This document shows positions 19,170 through 28,828 of a stretch of 64,000 bases of DNA, piece after piece (positions within the stretch are counted from its first letter, which is position 1; each line of letters starts with the position of its first letter). Source of the stretch: Streptosporangium saharense (GTDB lineage Bacteria; Actinomycetota; Actinomycetes; Streptosporangiales; Streptosporangiaceae); NCBI RefSeq assembly GCF_014203715.1, contig NZ_JACHJP010000005.1, forward strand, positions 372,001 to 436,000, given 5' to 3'. The position numbers and the translations under genes were made by a program. The notes under the pieces were generated by a model. That model saw only the letters and a list, made by a program, of their open reading frames with translations. It did no database searches and was not told the origin of the DNA.

Positions 19170-19254
19170 GGAATGATGTCAGCACCGGTGGTTTCCGGCC
19201 TCCCGACACGCCTCGGCGGTCAGCACCGGGTGATTCGCCGTAAACTCGGCTGAC

Positions 19255-20349
<1,095 letters not shown>

Positions 20350-20352
20350 CCG

Positions 20353-20922
20353 GTGGAGTCACCTTCTCCTTCCGGGGCGCGTCCCCCGCTCTCACCGGAG
20401 CTCACGGCGGAGGAGTTCCGGCGCTGGTACTGGCTGAAGGAGGAGCTCGCCGGGTTCGCGCGGGAGCTGGGCATCCGGGCCACCGGCGGGAAGGACCTCC
20501 TCGCCGCCCGCATCTCCGCCGCCCTCGACGGCCACGCGTTCTCCGAGCCGGTTCCGGTACGGCGGGCCGGTGCGCGTCAGCTCGCGGGTCCGCTGGACGG
20601 CGACACCGTCGTTCCGCCGGGGCAGCGCTGCAGCCAGGCCGTGCGCGCCTGGTTCGTCGGCCAGGTGGGGGAGGGCTTCCACTTCGACGCGGAGATGCGG
20701 GCGTTCTTCGCCGACGCCGACGGCACCCGGACGCTGCGGGACGCCCTCGACCACTGGCACGGCACCCGGGACGGAGGGGAGCGCGGGATCGACTCCCAGT
20801 TCGAGTACAACCGCTTCACCCGCTCCTGGCACCGGGACCACCCGGAGGGGACGCGGGAGGAGCTTCTCGCGGCCTGGCGGGAGTACCGGAACCGTCCCGT
20901 CGACGAGCGAGGACGCGCCTGA
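20353..20922 (+). CDS. SAP-like domain and DUF6434 protein
   Basis: A 189-residue protein. Residues about 14-60 (LTAEEFRRWYWLKEELAGFARELGIRATGGKDLLAARISAAL) form an SAP-like helix-extended-helix typical of nucleic acid binding. The rest (GQRCSQAVRAWFVGQVGEGFHFDAEMRAFF, DSQFEYNRFTRSWHRDHPEGTREELLAAWREYRN) matches DUF6434. It starts with GTG 3 bp after ychF and is probably cotranscribed. A DNA- or RNA-binding role is inferred only from the SAP-like part. Confidence 0.75.
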   Translation: MESPSPSGARPPLSPELTAEEFRRWYWLKEELAGFARELGIRATGGKDLLAARISAALDGHAFSEPVPVRRAGARQLAGPLDGDTVVPPGQRCSQAVRAWFVGQVGEGFHFDAEMRAFFADADGTRTLRDALDHWHGTRDGGERGIDSQFEYNRFTRSWHRDHPEGTREELLAAWREYRNRPVDERGRA

Positions 20923-20943
20923 CGGGCCGTCACGGGTTCGTTC

Positions 20944-20972
20944 GAAGGCCTCCGAGTCACTCGGGGGCCTTC
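20944..20972 (+). terminator. Terminator after the ychF-DUF6434 operon
   Basis: A 13 bp stem (arms 20944-20956 and 20960-20972, loop TCA, one G·U pair) lies 22 bp after the stop codon. It is GC-rich and lacks a T-run. Confidence 0.75.
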
Positions 20973-21021
20973 TCGCGTTACGGGATGTGCCGAGCCGATG
21001 GCGATGGGTGGCACGCGTTGG

Positions 21022-21049
21022 TAAAATCGCATCGACATATCGCGATGTG
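21022..21049 (+). promoter_or_regulatory. Promoter and candidate operator of the ArsR-like gene
   Basis: TAAAAT (21022-21027) is a good -10. Just after it lies the palindrome ATCGCGAT (21039-21046), inside a larger imperfect repeat with CATCG/CGATG arms (21030-21047). AAGGAG then precedes the GTG start by 9 nt. An operator over the transcription start suits autorepression by the ArsR-like product. Confidence 0.45.
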
Positions 21050-21071
21050 CCGGAATAAGGAGTGATCGTCG

Positions 21072-21413
21072 GTGGCCGCAGCCGGTGACGGCGTGACCGA
21101 TGTCGACGACCAGGTCAACGACGCCCTGAAGGCACTGGCGAACCCGATCCGCCGGCAGATGCTCGGCTGGCTGCGCGACCCCCGCGCGAACTTCCCCACG
21201 GGGCAGGGGGCCGCGGACCTCGACGAGTACGGCGTCTGCGTCAGCCAGCTCCAGGAGAAGGCCGGGCTGGCGCAGTCGACAGTCTCGTCCTACATGGCTT
21301 CCCTTGAACGCGCGGATCTGGTGATCGGCGCCCGCGTCGGCAAGTGGACGCACTACCGCAGGAACGAGGAGCGGATCGCGCGCCTGATCGAGGTGCTCGA
21401 CCGGACGCTCTGA
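21072..21413 (+). CDS. ArsR/SmtB-type winged-helix regulator
   Basis: A 113-residue regulator. The winged helix is at about residues 18-100: ALKALANPIRRQMLGWLRD, an insert with DLDEYGVCVSQLQEKAGLAQSTVSSYMASLERADLV, and the wing IGARVGKWTHYRRN. Cys in the GVCVSQL segment is typical of a common actinobacterial ArsR subgroup rather than of a metal-binding site; no metal ELCxC motif is present. It is the last ordinary gene before the secretion cluster. Start GTG 21072 has AAGGAG at 9 nt. Confidence 0.88.
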   Translation: MAAAGDGVTDVDDQVNDALKALANPIRRQMLGWLRDPRANFPTGQGAADLDEYGVCVSQLQEKAGLAQSTVSSYMASLERADLVIGARVGKWTHYRRNEERIARLIEVLDRTL

Positions 21414-22137
21414 CACCGCCCCTATTTCGGGGCGTTATGCCTGGTACGCGACGGGCACGTGGTGGCCGGAGTCGGACAACGGGTGGGGCGTCCGGGACGG
21501 GTGTGGTGAAGTGGTGCCCGGTCCGGTGGTCATCTCTGACCGGGTACCAGGGAACCGGCCTTCCGAGTGGGCGGAAGTCCGGTGCGTTGGCGGTTCTCTT
21601 GCTCCGAGCACGTCGGACGCTTTCGGCGTGTCTGGGAACCGCCGCTGGGGTGTGCGGCCCAGGATCCCTCCTTACTGGACCGCACGATGTGGAGGGTACG
21701 GCGGGCGGGACGGGATGATCCCCGTCCGCCGTACCGGCTCCCTTTCCGCCCGAAACCAGGGCGTTCCCGTTCATGTGGGACGGCCCATGCCGCCCGTACG
21801 GTCGAGGCATGAAGTGGTTACCGTGAGTGACCGCCCCGGGAGAGAAGGGGCAGGTCGGGACAGTACGGGGACCGTACGGATAGCAATGCGTGGCGTTTGG
21901 GTAATCGGGGTGGGTGCTGGCCAGGTGGAATGCACTTTCTTCGCCTTGTTGTCCCTGGATGAGCCGGCAGCCGGGTTCCAGACCCGGTTTGCTCGGTAAC
22001 CATGATGCCTGCAGCATAGGCGTGGCTTTCCTGGAACAATCGGCAAGGCGGTTAGAGTAAGTGCTTGACCATGGTTAACGGGGTCAGGAGTAATACGAGA
22101 CCGCGTCAGCCGGGGGTTTGGCGCGAGCGGAGGCAAG
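21414..22137. other. Long non-coding region upstream of the secretion cluster
   Basis: This 724 bp stretch has no convincing gene on either strand; open frames in it lack codon bias and recognisable domains. It contains a large interrupted hairpin (stem 21695-21704 with 21726-21735 and 21710-21714 with 21721-21725), a 15 bp inverted repeat GTACGG-GGA-CCGTAC (21863-21877), and a hairpin CCGGGT-N5-ACCCGG near 21973. Towards the end are promoter-like elements: TAGAGT at 22053-22058, and TTGACC (22065-22070) followed at 18 bp by AGTAAT (22089-22094). GGAGG then precedes the first cluster gene. Confidence 0.5.
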
Positions 22138-23172
22138 ATGGCTCGAAGGTCAACCGTCCGTGATCCTCGGATCACCGACGACCCTGAGCTGTCGGCATAC
22201 CCGGGGGCGCCGCACGACCCCGAGTTCGACGGCGCTCCGGCGCGAGGACGTGGTGCGCCGACCAGGGGGCGTTGGTCCGGCGGTGGCGGTCGTTGGCTCA
22301 TATGGGCAGGTCGTGCCGTACTTTGGGCGCTAATAGTGGTCATCGTGGTGAACGGGGTCCGTGCACCTTTTGAACGTCTCACCCAGCAGAACACGCCCAG
22401 TGGAGCACCGCAGGTTTCCCCGGACGCTGAATTCCCCATCGGCAAGGCGACCTCTTTCGCCAGCCAGTTTGCGGCGGTCTATCTGAATTTCGACGCCGTT
22501 CGCCTGCAGGAAAGGGCGGCGCGGCTCGCTCCCTATCTGCCCGACGGCGCCGAGCCGCAGTTCGGCTGGGACGGCCTGGGGCGGATGTCCGCCGGGGCGG
22601 TCCAGCCGTACGGCACGGAGATCATCGACAGGCAGAACGCCGTCGTGACGCTGGCCTTCCAGTCGGAGGACCGCCGTCAGCTGCTGTCGGTGCCGGTGTT
22701 CTACGACGTGGAGGCCGAAAGGTTCGTGGTCTCGGGTCGTCCCGCCGTGCTGCCCGCGCCCTCCTCGGCGAACCTGCCCGCGGTCCCGGCGGGGGAGCGG
22801 GACTCGGCCGCGGAGACCGAGCTGCGCACGCCCCTTGCCGACTTCTTCAAGGCGTACGCCGCGGGCAACAACGTCTCGTTGCAGCGCTACGCCGCCGCCG
22901 GGGTGACCCTGGAGGGCTTCGGCGGCGCCTTCACCTTCGTGAACCTCAAGGACCTCGTCGTCTCCGCGGGGTCCGGGACCACGCGGGAGGTGACCGCGAC
23001 GGTCGTGTGGGGCGTGCCCGCGCGGACGACCACGTCCCTCGACTCGACCACCAACGCCGACCCCGGCGAGGCGAGCGGGAAGCTGGAGCAGGCCTACCGG
23101 CTCACCGTGGTGAAGCAGGGCGACAAGTGGTTCGTCAAGGACATCCGAGGCGCGAAACGGTCTGTGGGGTAA
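22138..23172 (+). CDS. TcpC/VirB8-like conjugal transfer-type membrane protein
   Basis: A 344-residue bitopic protein. After a charged cytoplasmic N-terminus there is one transmembrane helix (about residues 52-70, WLIWAGRAVLWALIVVIVV), then two NTF2-like extracytoplasmic domains. The first is about 95-205 (FASQFAAVYLNFD, GAVQPYGTEIIDRQNAVVTLAFQ). The second is about 225-340 (LADFFKAYAAGNNVSLQRYAA, TVVWGVPARTTTSLDSTTN, YRLTVVKQGDKWFVKDI). This is the layout of TcpC, the VirB8-like scaffold of Gram-positive type IV secretion systems. GGAGG lies 5 nt before the ATG. It heads the co-directional cluster. Confidence 0.85.
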   Translation: MARRSTVRDPRITDDPELSAYPGAPHDPEFDGAPARGRGAPTRGRWSGGGGRWLIWAGRAVLWALIVVIVVNGVRAPFERLTQQNTPSGAPQVSPDAEFPIGKATSFASQFAAVYLNFDAVRLQERAARLAPYLPDGAEPQFGWDGLGRMSAGAVQPYGTEIIDRQNAVVTLAFQSEDRRQLLSVPVFYDVEAERFVVSGRPAVLPAPSSANLPAVPAGERDSAAETELRTPLADFFKAYAAGNNVSLQRYAAAGVTLEGFGGAFTFVNLKDLVVSAGSGTTREVTATVVWGVPARTTTSLDSTTNADPGEASGKLEQAYRLTVVKQGDKWFVKDIRGAKRSVG

Positions 23173-23175
23173 CAC

Positions 23176-23310
23176 ATGATCGAATGGTGCCGGTCCACAG
23201 TGAGCAAACCCCCCCTGATCAGTGAGTCGGCAGTGAGCGGGTTCCCATATGCGCGTCGCGGATCCGTTATCCCCCGGGCCGTGATCATGAGCACGGAGGA
23301 CGAGAAATGA
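23176..23310 (+). CDS. Possible 44-residue peptide bridging two secretion genes
   Basis: An ATG 3 bp after the TcpC-like stop opens a 44-codon frame that fills the gap exactly, and its TGA overlaps the next gene's ATG in ATGA. GGGG precedes the start. Against it, GC3 is lower than in neighbours and no hydrophobic segment or family is visible. It could be a translational coupler rather than a functional protein. Confidence 0.25.
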   Translation: MIEWCRSTVSKPPLISESAVSGFPYARRGSVIPRAVIMSTEDEK

Positions 23311-23597
23311 TCCTGAAGACCATCCTGTTGCACGCGGTCGATCTCGCCCAGCCGACGGCCCCTCCACAGGGTGTGAACACGCAGGGGCTGGCCGACTTCC
23401 TCCGTACGTTCTTCGCGCCCCTCTTCCTCGTCATCGTCTCCGTGGTGGCGCTCTTCTTCCTCTTCACACGTGAGATCACCAGGTTCGTCCAGTTCATCAT
23501 CCTCGCGATAGCCATCGGAGTGATCTTCTACGTGCCCAACATCATCGAGGTGACCGCCAAGGCGATCGCGGGAGCGCTGGGCATCTCGGTGGGTTGA
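23307..23597 (+). CDS. Small two-helix membrane protein of the secretion cluster (VirB2/TrbC- or TcpD-like by position)
   Basis: A 96-residue protein with two transmembrane helices (about residues 36-54, FFAPLFLVIVSVVALFFLF, and 61-80, FVQFIILAIAIGVIFYVP) joined by a short basic loop. The size and topology are those of VirB2-type pilin-like subunits or TcpD-like proteins of conjugation systems; sequence alone does not prove homology. CGGAGGA precedes the ATG. It is followed after 47 bp by the TcpE-fusion gene, whose domain normally neighbours such a small protein. Confidence 0.7.
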   Translation: MILKTILLHAVDLAQPTAPPQGVNTQGLADFLRTFFAPLFLVIVSVVALFFLFTREITRFVQFIILAIAIGVIFYVPNIIEVTAKAIAGALGISVG

Positions 23598-23644
23598 GAC
23601 CGTGATTTAACGGTCAAAGAACGAGTGGCAGAGAGGAGGAGCGT

Positions 23645-26251
23645 GTGGATCTACCCACGTATACCAATATCTGGCGGATCGAAAAGCGGCTCTACAAGCT
23701 GTACGACCTACGGCTGCCGACGCCGCTGCCGATCGTCTGGATCGGTGTCTTCGTGGGTGTGGCGGCCCCCTGGTCACTGTTGCTCGCCCTCCTCGGCCTA
23801 CCTTTCGACGCCCCCTGGCACGTGGTCTACCTCGTGCCGCCCGGGGTGGTGACCTGGCTCTCCACCAGGCCGGTGATCGAGAGCAAGCGGCTCACCGAGC
23901 TGCTGCAGTCGCAGGTCCGCTACATGGGCGAGCCCCGCTCCTGGTGCCGGATGGCGCCGACCGCCGAGCCCTCGGAGATCGCGCTGACCGGCCGGGTGTG
24001 GCGGGCCGACCCCCGGCCCGTGCGTGTGAAGGGCAAGGCCGCCCGCAAGGCGAAGCGCGCCGCGGCCCCGGCCGTCGCGCCCGCGGCCTCCCCGAGCCCG
24101 GTCCGCGAGGTCCGTCCCGTCGTGGCCGCTGCCGCCGCTCAGGTTCCCGTCAGGGAGCGCCCGGTCAAGGGCACGCCTCCCGTGCCACGCAGAGGTACGG
24201 CCCCGGCCCTCGGGAGCGAGGCGCCGAGCCCGGTCGAGCGGGTCTTCGCCCCCTCCGCGCGTGCTCTGCCCGAGCAGACTCCCGTCAGGGAGTTTCCCGA
24301 GCGGGTTCCGGTCAGGGAGACCGAGGTGGTCCGGGTCCAGCGGTCCCTCCCGGCCTCCGAGACGGCTCCCGAGGCCGCCCGCGCCCGGGCGTCCGCGGCG
24401 CCCCAGAGCACCGTGTCCCAAGGTGTCGTGTCGCCGGTTGTCGCGTCCCCGGTCTCCCGGGCCCAGGCTCCGGCCGCGCCCGTCCCCACGGCCCCTGAGC
24501 CGAAGGCCGCCGAGCCCGTGGCTCCCACGGCGGTGGAGTCCACGCCCGCCTCGACGACTCAGGACGCGCCGATCGGGCCGGAGGCGTTGCGGCGGCTGCG
24601 CAGGCTCGCCGCCGTCACCGAGGCCGAGCGCGCCGCCGCCTTCCACGCCGAGCCGCCGCCCGTGGTCGAACGGTCCACGCCCGTCGCGCGACCCGACGAG
24701 CCGGAGCGGCAGGCCGTACTTCCCGAGCTTCCCCAGCGGGCCACTCCCGCTCCGGCGACCGAGGCCCCGGCTGAGGCCCCGGCACCCGAAGCGGTGGCTC
24801 CCAAAGCCCCCGCTGCCGAGCCTGAGGCTCCGGCTCGGCAGGTGCCCGTGAACGTGCCACCCGCGACCGCCTCGCCGAGGGACGCCGCGCCGGTGGACAT
24901 CCCGGCAGGGGCCGACGAAGGGGTCCGTGCCCAGCACCGCAGAGGCCAGCCCGTTCCCGCGGAGCAGTTCGCGGAACGGCGACGCCTGGCCGAGGAGCAG
25001 CGGATCGCGCAGGCACGCGCCGAGGAGCAGCGCGCCGTACAGGCACGTGCGGAGGAACAGCGGGAGGCCGAGGAGCGGCGGGCCAGGCAGGCGCGCAGGG
25101 GTCAGGACCGGCTGGTCGCCAGGGCGCCGAAGGCCGAGCAGATCCCCCAGGTACGGCGGAGCCAGGAGCAGCAGGTCCCCGGGGACCAGCGGCGGCCCGC
25201 CCAGCGGCAGGGACCCCCGCAGGGTGTCTCGATCAGGGCGGTTCCCAGCGAGCCGACGGCGGGCCCGGCGCCTGTCGTGCCACCGGTCCCCGTGCCGAGG
25301 CCGGGACAGACCGAGGCCAAGGTCCGCCGGGTCGAGTCGGTCGTCGGCAGGGACTCCGCGGGTGGCTGGCGGCGTCTGGCCCAGGTCGTCATCGGGCCGG
25401 GTGCGGGCCGTACGGACGGATCGGAGATCGACGAGGCGCGGGCCAAGGCGATGTTCACCGGCAGCCGCAGGGTGGTCGTGCTCGGGTGCACGGGCGGCGC
25501 GGGCCAGACGACGACCGCTCTCATGCTGGGCCACACCCTGGCCAGGCACCGTGAGGACCGGGTGCTCGCGGTCGACGCCAACACCGGTGCGAACGCCCTG
25601 TCAGGCCGGATCCAGGCGGAGTCGCCGGAGACGCTGACCTCCCTGCTCGCGGGCCTCGACTCGGTCAACGGCTATCTCGGCATGCGGGCCTACACCAGCC
25701 GTTGCGCCTCCGGTCTTGAGGTCCTGGCGGGGGACGCCGACTCGGGTGCCGAGCAGCGGCTCTCCGACCGGACGCTCTTCTCCGACCGGCGGCTCGGCAG
25801 GACCATGGACCTGCTGGACCGGCACTACAAGCTGGTGGTTGTCGATCCGGCCGCCGCGCTGGCGGCTCGGGTGCTTCCCTACGCCGACCAGCTTGTCCTG
25901 GTCGTCCCGGCCAGCGAGGACGGTCCCGACGCGGTCGCCATGACGTACGAGTGGCTTGACGGACATGGCTGCGCCGATCTGCGCAAACGCGCGATCATGG
26001 TGGTCAACGGAGTGAGCCGTCGCAGCATGGGTGACGTCGAGCAGGCCGAGGCCGTCGCCAGGGGACGGTGCCGGGCGATCGTGCGGGTGCCCTGGGAGGA
26101 CGAGCTGGCTCCGGGAAGGTCGGAGCGGGTCGAGCCGTCCCACCTGCGCGCTCCAGGGCGCAGGGCCTACCTCGCGCTGGCCGGGGTCGTGGTCGCGGGC
26201 TTCGGGACGGCGCAGGCGGTTCGACCGAGCGAGGAGGAAGTGGCCCAGTGA
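23645..26251 (+). CDS. TcpE/VirB3-like domain fused to a MinD-type ATPase lacking the Walker A lysine
   Basis: An 868-residue fusion. Residues 1-105 are a TcpE-like domain: TYTNIWRIEKRLYKLYDLRLPTPLP, two membrane helices (about 29-50 and 57-72), then SKRLTELLQSQVRYMGEPR. A Pro/Ala/Val-rich linker of about 300 residues follows, then a short Glu/Arg/Gln-rich coiled coil (RRRLAEEQRIAQARAEEQR, near 440-490). Residues about 607-860 form a MinD/ParA-like P-loop domain. Its deviant Walker A reads GCTGGAGQTTT (614-624): both lysines expected in KGGxGKT are replaced, by Thr616 and Gln621. VVVDPAAAL keeps a Walker B-like Asp. It may bind nucleotide weakly or act as a scaffold. GGAGG lies 5 nt before GTG 23645. 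Confidence 0.82.
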   Translation: MDLPTYTNIWRIEKRLYKLYDLRLPTPLPIVWIGVFVGVAAPWSLLLALLGLPFDAPWHVVYLVPPGVVTWLSTRPVIESKRLTELLQSQVRYMGEPRSWCRMAPTAEPSEIALTGRVWRADPRPVRVKGKAARKAKRAAAPAVAPAASPSPVREVRPVVAAAAAQVPVRERPVKGTPPVPRRGTAPALGSEAPSPVERVFAPSARALPEQTPVREFPERVPVRETEVVRVQRSLPASETAPEAARARASAAPQSTVSQGVVSPVVASPVSRAQAPAAPVPTAPEPKAAEPVAPTAVESTPASTTQDAPIGPEALRRLRRLAAVTEAERAAAFHAEPPPVVERSTPVARPDEPERQAVLPELPQRATPAPATEAPAEAPAPEAVAPKAPAAEPEAPARQVPVNVPPATASPRDAAPVDIPAGADEGVRAQHRRGQPVPAEQFAERRRLAEEQRIAQARAEEQRAVQARAEEQREAEERRARQARRGQDRLVARAPKAEQIPQVRRSQEQQVPGDQRRPAQRQGPPQGVSIRAVPSEPTAGPAPVVPPVPVPRPGQTEAKVRRVESVVGRDSAGGWRRLAQVVIGPGAGRTDGSEIDEARAKAMFTGSRRVVVLGCTGGAGQTTTALMLGHTLARHREDRVLAVDANTGANALSGRIQAESPETLTSLLAGLDSVNGYLGMRAYTSRCASGLEVLAGDADSGAEQRLSDRTLFSDRRLGRTMDLLDRHYKLVVVDPAAALAARVLPYADQLVLVVPASEDGPDAVAMTYEWLDGHGCADLRKRAIMVVNGVSRRSMGDVEQAEAVARGRCRAIVRVPWEDELAPGRSERVEPSHLRAPGRRAYLALAGVVVAGFGTAQAVRPSEEEVAQ

Positions 26252-26335
26252 TCCCCCGGGCGCGAGAACGGGCGCGAGAAGACAACGAGGTGCTCAGGTG
26301 AACCCCCGAGAAGTCGTGTCGGTGAGGGGGCACGG

Positions 26336-28828
26336 GTGAGCCGCTCTTCGCGGGCGCGCAACCGCCTGGCCGTCCGCTACTTCGACGACAGGATCCTGCT
26401 GACCGACACGTCGGTCTGGGCGTATTTCCGGTTGCCCACGGTCAGCTACGAGTTCATCACTCCCGAGGAGCGGGAGGCGCTGGCCACCAACATCACGATC
26501 GCGCTCGCGGCGATCAGGATGCCGGACGCCGAGGTGCACCTGCGGGTCGCGCACCGCACCTACCCGGCGGCCGAGTGGGCGATGGCGCTGGACGCCACCT
26601 CCGACGAGGGGCCTGGCTGGCGCGACTACCTGGAGGAGATGTACCGGCACGTCTGGGCCAAGGACTTCTGGACCAAGGAGGTCTACCTCGGCGTACGGCT
26701 CGGCGCCCGCGGCAGGCAGCTCGGCACCGGGGTGCTGTCCCAGCTGTTCGGCTTCTACCAGCGCGGTGAGAAGGTCCTGGGCATCGAGGACGACCACGTC
26801 CCCAAGGCGGAGATCACCCGGTGGAGCGACCAGGCCGAGCGCCTCGGCCGCGCCCTGTCGTCGAGCGCGCTGTACGCCAGGCACGCCACCTCGACCGAGG
26901 TCGCCTGGCTGTTCCAGCACGCCGCGACCGGCTCCCTGGGCGATCCGCCCCCCTCGGCCAGCCCCAGGCGGCAGTGGGGGAGGGGGGAGATCGAGTCCCT
27001 CGTCGAGGGGCAGATCCACAACGGCAGGTCGCTGCTGCGGATCGAGCAGCCGGACGGCGACTCCTACGTCGCGCACCTGTCCTTCGCCCGCTTCCCCGAC
27101 CTGATGCCCTTCCCGGACGGCGAACCGTGGATGCACTTCGCCGACCAACTGCCCTTCCCCGTCGAGATCAGCTCAAGGATGCGGCTGATCTCGCCGATCA
27201 AGGCGAGTAAGGACGTGGCGCGCAAGCTCGCGCACGCCCGCGACATGGACATCCACATCCGCGAGGCCGGAGCAGAGGCGCCACTGGCGCTCGCCGAGCA
27301 GATCGACGCGGCCCGGATGCTCGAACACGGCATCACCAAGGAACGCCTGCCCTTCGTGTACGGCTGGCACCGGCTGATGGTCTCCGCCCCGACGGAGGAG
27401 ATCTGCGTGCAGCGGGTCGAGGCGGTCGTCGAGCACTACCGTGACATCGGCATCGACATCGTCAACTCGACCGGCGACCAGTTCTCGCTGTTCTGCGAGG
27501 CGCTTCCCGGGGAGAAGGTCAGGGTCAACGCCTACGCCCAGCGGCAGCCGCTGCGCACGATCGCGGGCGGTATGGCCACCGCGACCGTCGATCTCGGCGA
27601 CCGGGTGGACGAGGGCAACGCCGGGTGGATGGGTCCGTACATCGGGGAGACCCTGGGCAGGGCCCGCAGCATCGTGCACTTCGACCCGCTGGTCGCGGCG
27701 ACCCGCAACCGGCCCACGGCCATCGCGATCACCGGTGAGCCTGGCGGCGGCAAGACCACGCTGGCCCTGATGATGATCTACCAGATGGCGCTGCGCGGGG
27801 TGACGGTCGCGGTGATCGACCCCAAGGGCGACGCCGACTCCCTGGTCCAACTGCTGCGGGCGCGGGGCAGGAAGGCACGGGTCATCCCGCTCGGCTCGGC
27901 GGCGCCGGGCCTGCTCGACCCGTTCTCCTTCGGCGACGACATCGCGGCCAAGAAGACCATGGCCAGCGAGACGCTGCGGCTGCTGCTTCCCCGGATGTCG
28001 GAGGAGCGCGAGTCGGCGATGATCCAGGCGGTCGCGGCGGTCTCCGGCAGGCCGGATCCTTCGCTGGGCAAGGTCGTCGACTTCCTCGAACAGACCGAGG
28101 ACGCCGCCTCGAAGAACCTGGGCGCCGTGCTGCGCTCGATGTCGGAGATGCACCTGGCGCGGCTGTGCTTCGACCCCTCGGGCGGTGACCAGATCGACAC
28201 CGAGGGCTGGACGACGGTCTTCACGCTGGGGGGCCTGACGCTCCCCGACGCCTCGACGGGCCGCGACGACTACTCCTACGAACAGCGTCTGTCCGTGGCG
28301 CTGCTCTACCTGGTCGCGCAGTTCGCCAGGGGACTCATGAACGGCCTCGACCGCAGGACGCCGAAGGCGATCTTCCTGGACGAGGCGTGGGCCATCACCT
28401 CGACCCCCGAGGGCGCCAAGCTGGTACCCGAGGTCAGCCGGATGGGGCGTTCGCGCAACACCGCGCTGGTGCTGGTCTCACAGAACGCGGGCGACCTGCT
28501 GAACGAACAGGTGACCAACTGCCTGTCGTCGGTGTTCGCCTTCAGGTCCACCGAACGGGTGGAGGTGGACCATGTCATGTCGCTGCTCGGGGTCGAACCC
28601 TCCGAGGAGCACAAGGCGGTGCTGCGCTCGCTGGGCAACGGCGAGTGCGTCTTTCGGGATCTGGACGGGCGCGCGGGCCGGATAGGGGTGGACCTCATCT
28701 CCGATGAGCTGCTCCGCTGGTTGGACACGAATCCGACCCACGACAAACCCGACGAGAACATGCATGATCTTTCCGGGGGCGACAGAGTCAGTAGGCCGGG
28801 GGCCACGGCGCTGGAGGTACGGTCATGA
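26336..28828 (+). CDS. VirB4/TraC-like secretion ATPase
   Basis: An 830-residue ATPase of the VirB4/ConE/TcpF type that powers type IV secretion. The N-terminal half (about 1-440) is the VirB4 membrane-proximal domain. The C-terminal half is a RecA-like motor with Walker A GEPGGGKTT (467-475), Walker B AIFLDEAW (Asp682, Glu683), and the VirB4-type segments RNTALVLVSQNAGDLLNEQVTNCLSSVFAFRS and GNGECVFRDLDGRAGRIGVDL. All catalytic residues are intact, unlike the preceding MinD-like protein. The GTG start has only a weak GGGGG upstream. The stop overlaps the next start in ATGA. Confidence 0.9.
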   Translation: MSRSSRARNRLAVRYFDDRILLTDTSVWAYFRLPTVSYEFITPEEREALATNITIALAAIRMPDAEVHLRVAHRTYPAAEWAMALDATSDEGPGWRDYLEEMYRHVWAKDFWTKEVYLGVRLGARGRQLGTGVLSQLFGFYQRGEKVLGIEDDHVPKAEITRWSDQAERLGRALSSSALYARHATSTEVAWLFQHAATGSLGDPPPSASPRRQWGRGEIESLVEGQIHNGRSLLRIEQPDGDSYVAHLSFARFPDLMPFPDGEPWMHFADQLPFPVEISSRMRLISPIKASKDVARKLAHARDMDIHIREAGAEAPLALAEQIDAARMLEHGITKERLPFVYGWHRLMVSAPTEEICVQRVEAVVEHYRDIGIDIVNSTGDQFSLFCEALPGEKVRVNAYAQRQPLRTIAGGMATATVDLGDRVDEGNAGWMGPYIGETLGRARSIVHFDPLVAATRNRPTAIAITGEPGGGKTTLALMMIYQMALRGVTVAVIDPKGDADSLVQLLRARGRKARVIPLGSAAPGLLDPFSFGDDIAAKKTMASETLRLLLPRMSEERESAMIQAVAAVSGRPDPSLGKVVDFLEQTEDAASKNLGAVLRSMSEMHLARLCFDPSGGDQIDTEGWTTVFTLGGLTLPDASTGRDDYSYEQRLSVALLYLVAQFARGLMNGLDRRTPKAIFLDEAWAITSTPEGAKLVPEVSRMGRSRNTALVLVSQNAGDLLNEQVTNCLSSVFAFRSTERVEVDHVMSLLGVEPSEEHKAVLRSLGNGECVFRDLDGRAGRIGVDLISDELLRWLDTNPTHDKPDENMHDLSGGDRVSRPGATALEVRS

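Noticed and set aside
21511..21999. Possible 162-codon gene in the region before the secretion cluster
   Set aside because: It has weak codon bias, no ribosome site and no recognisable domain, and crosses strong hairpins.
21955..22005. tRNA-like T-arm (CCGGGTTCCAGACCCGG) that might mark an integration site
   Set aside because: No acceptor stem, anticodon arm or D-arm can be folded around it on either strand; the loop also departs from the TTCRANN consensus.
26298..26339. 13-codon leader ORF overlapping the VirB4 start (GTGA)
   Set aside because: Too short to judge; GTG and TGA are very common in this composition. It is kept only as a note on possible coupling.
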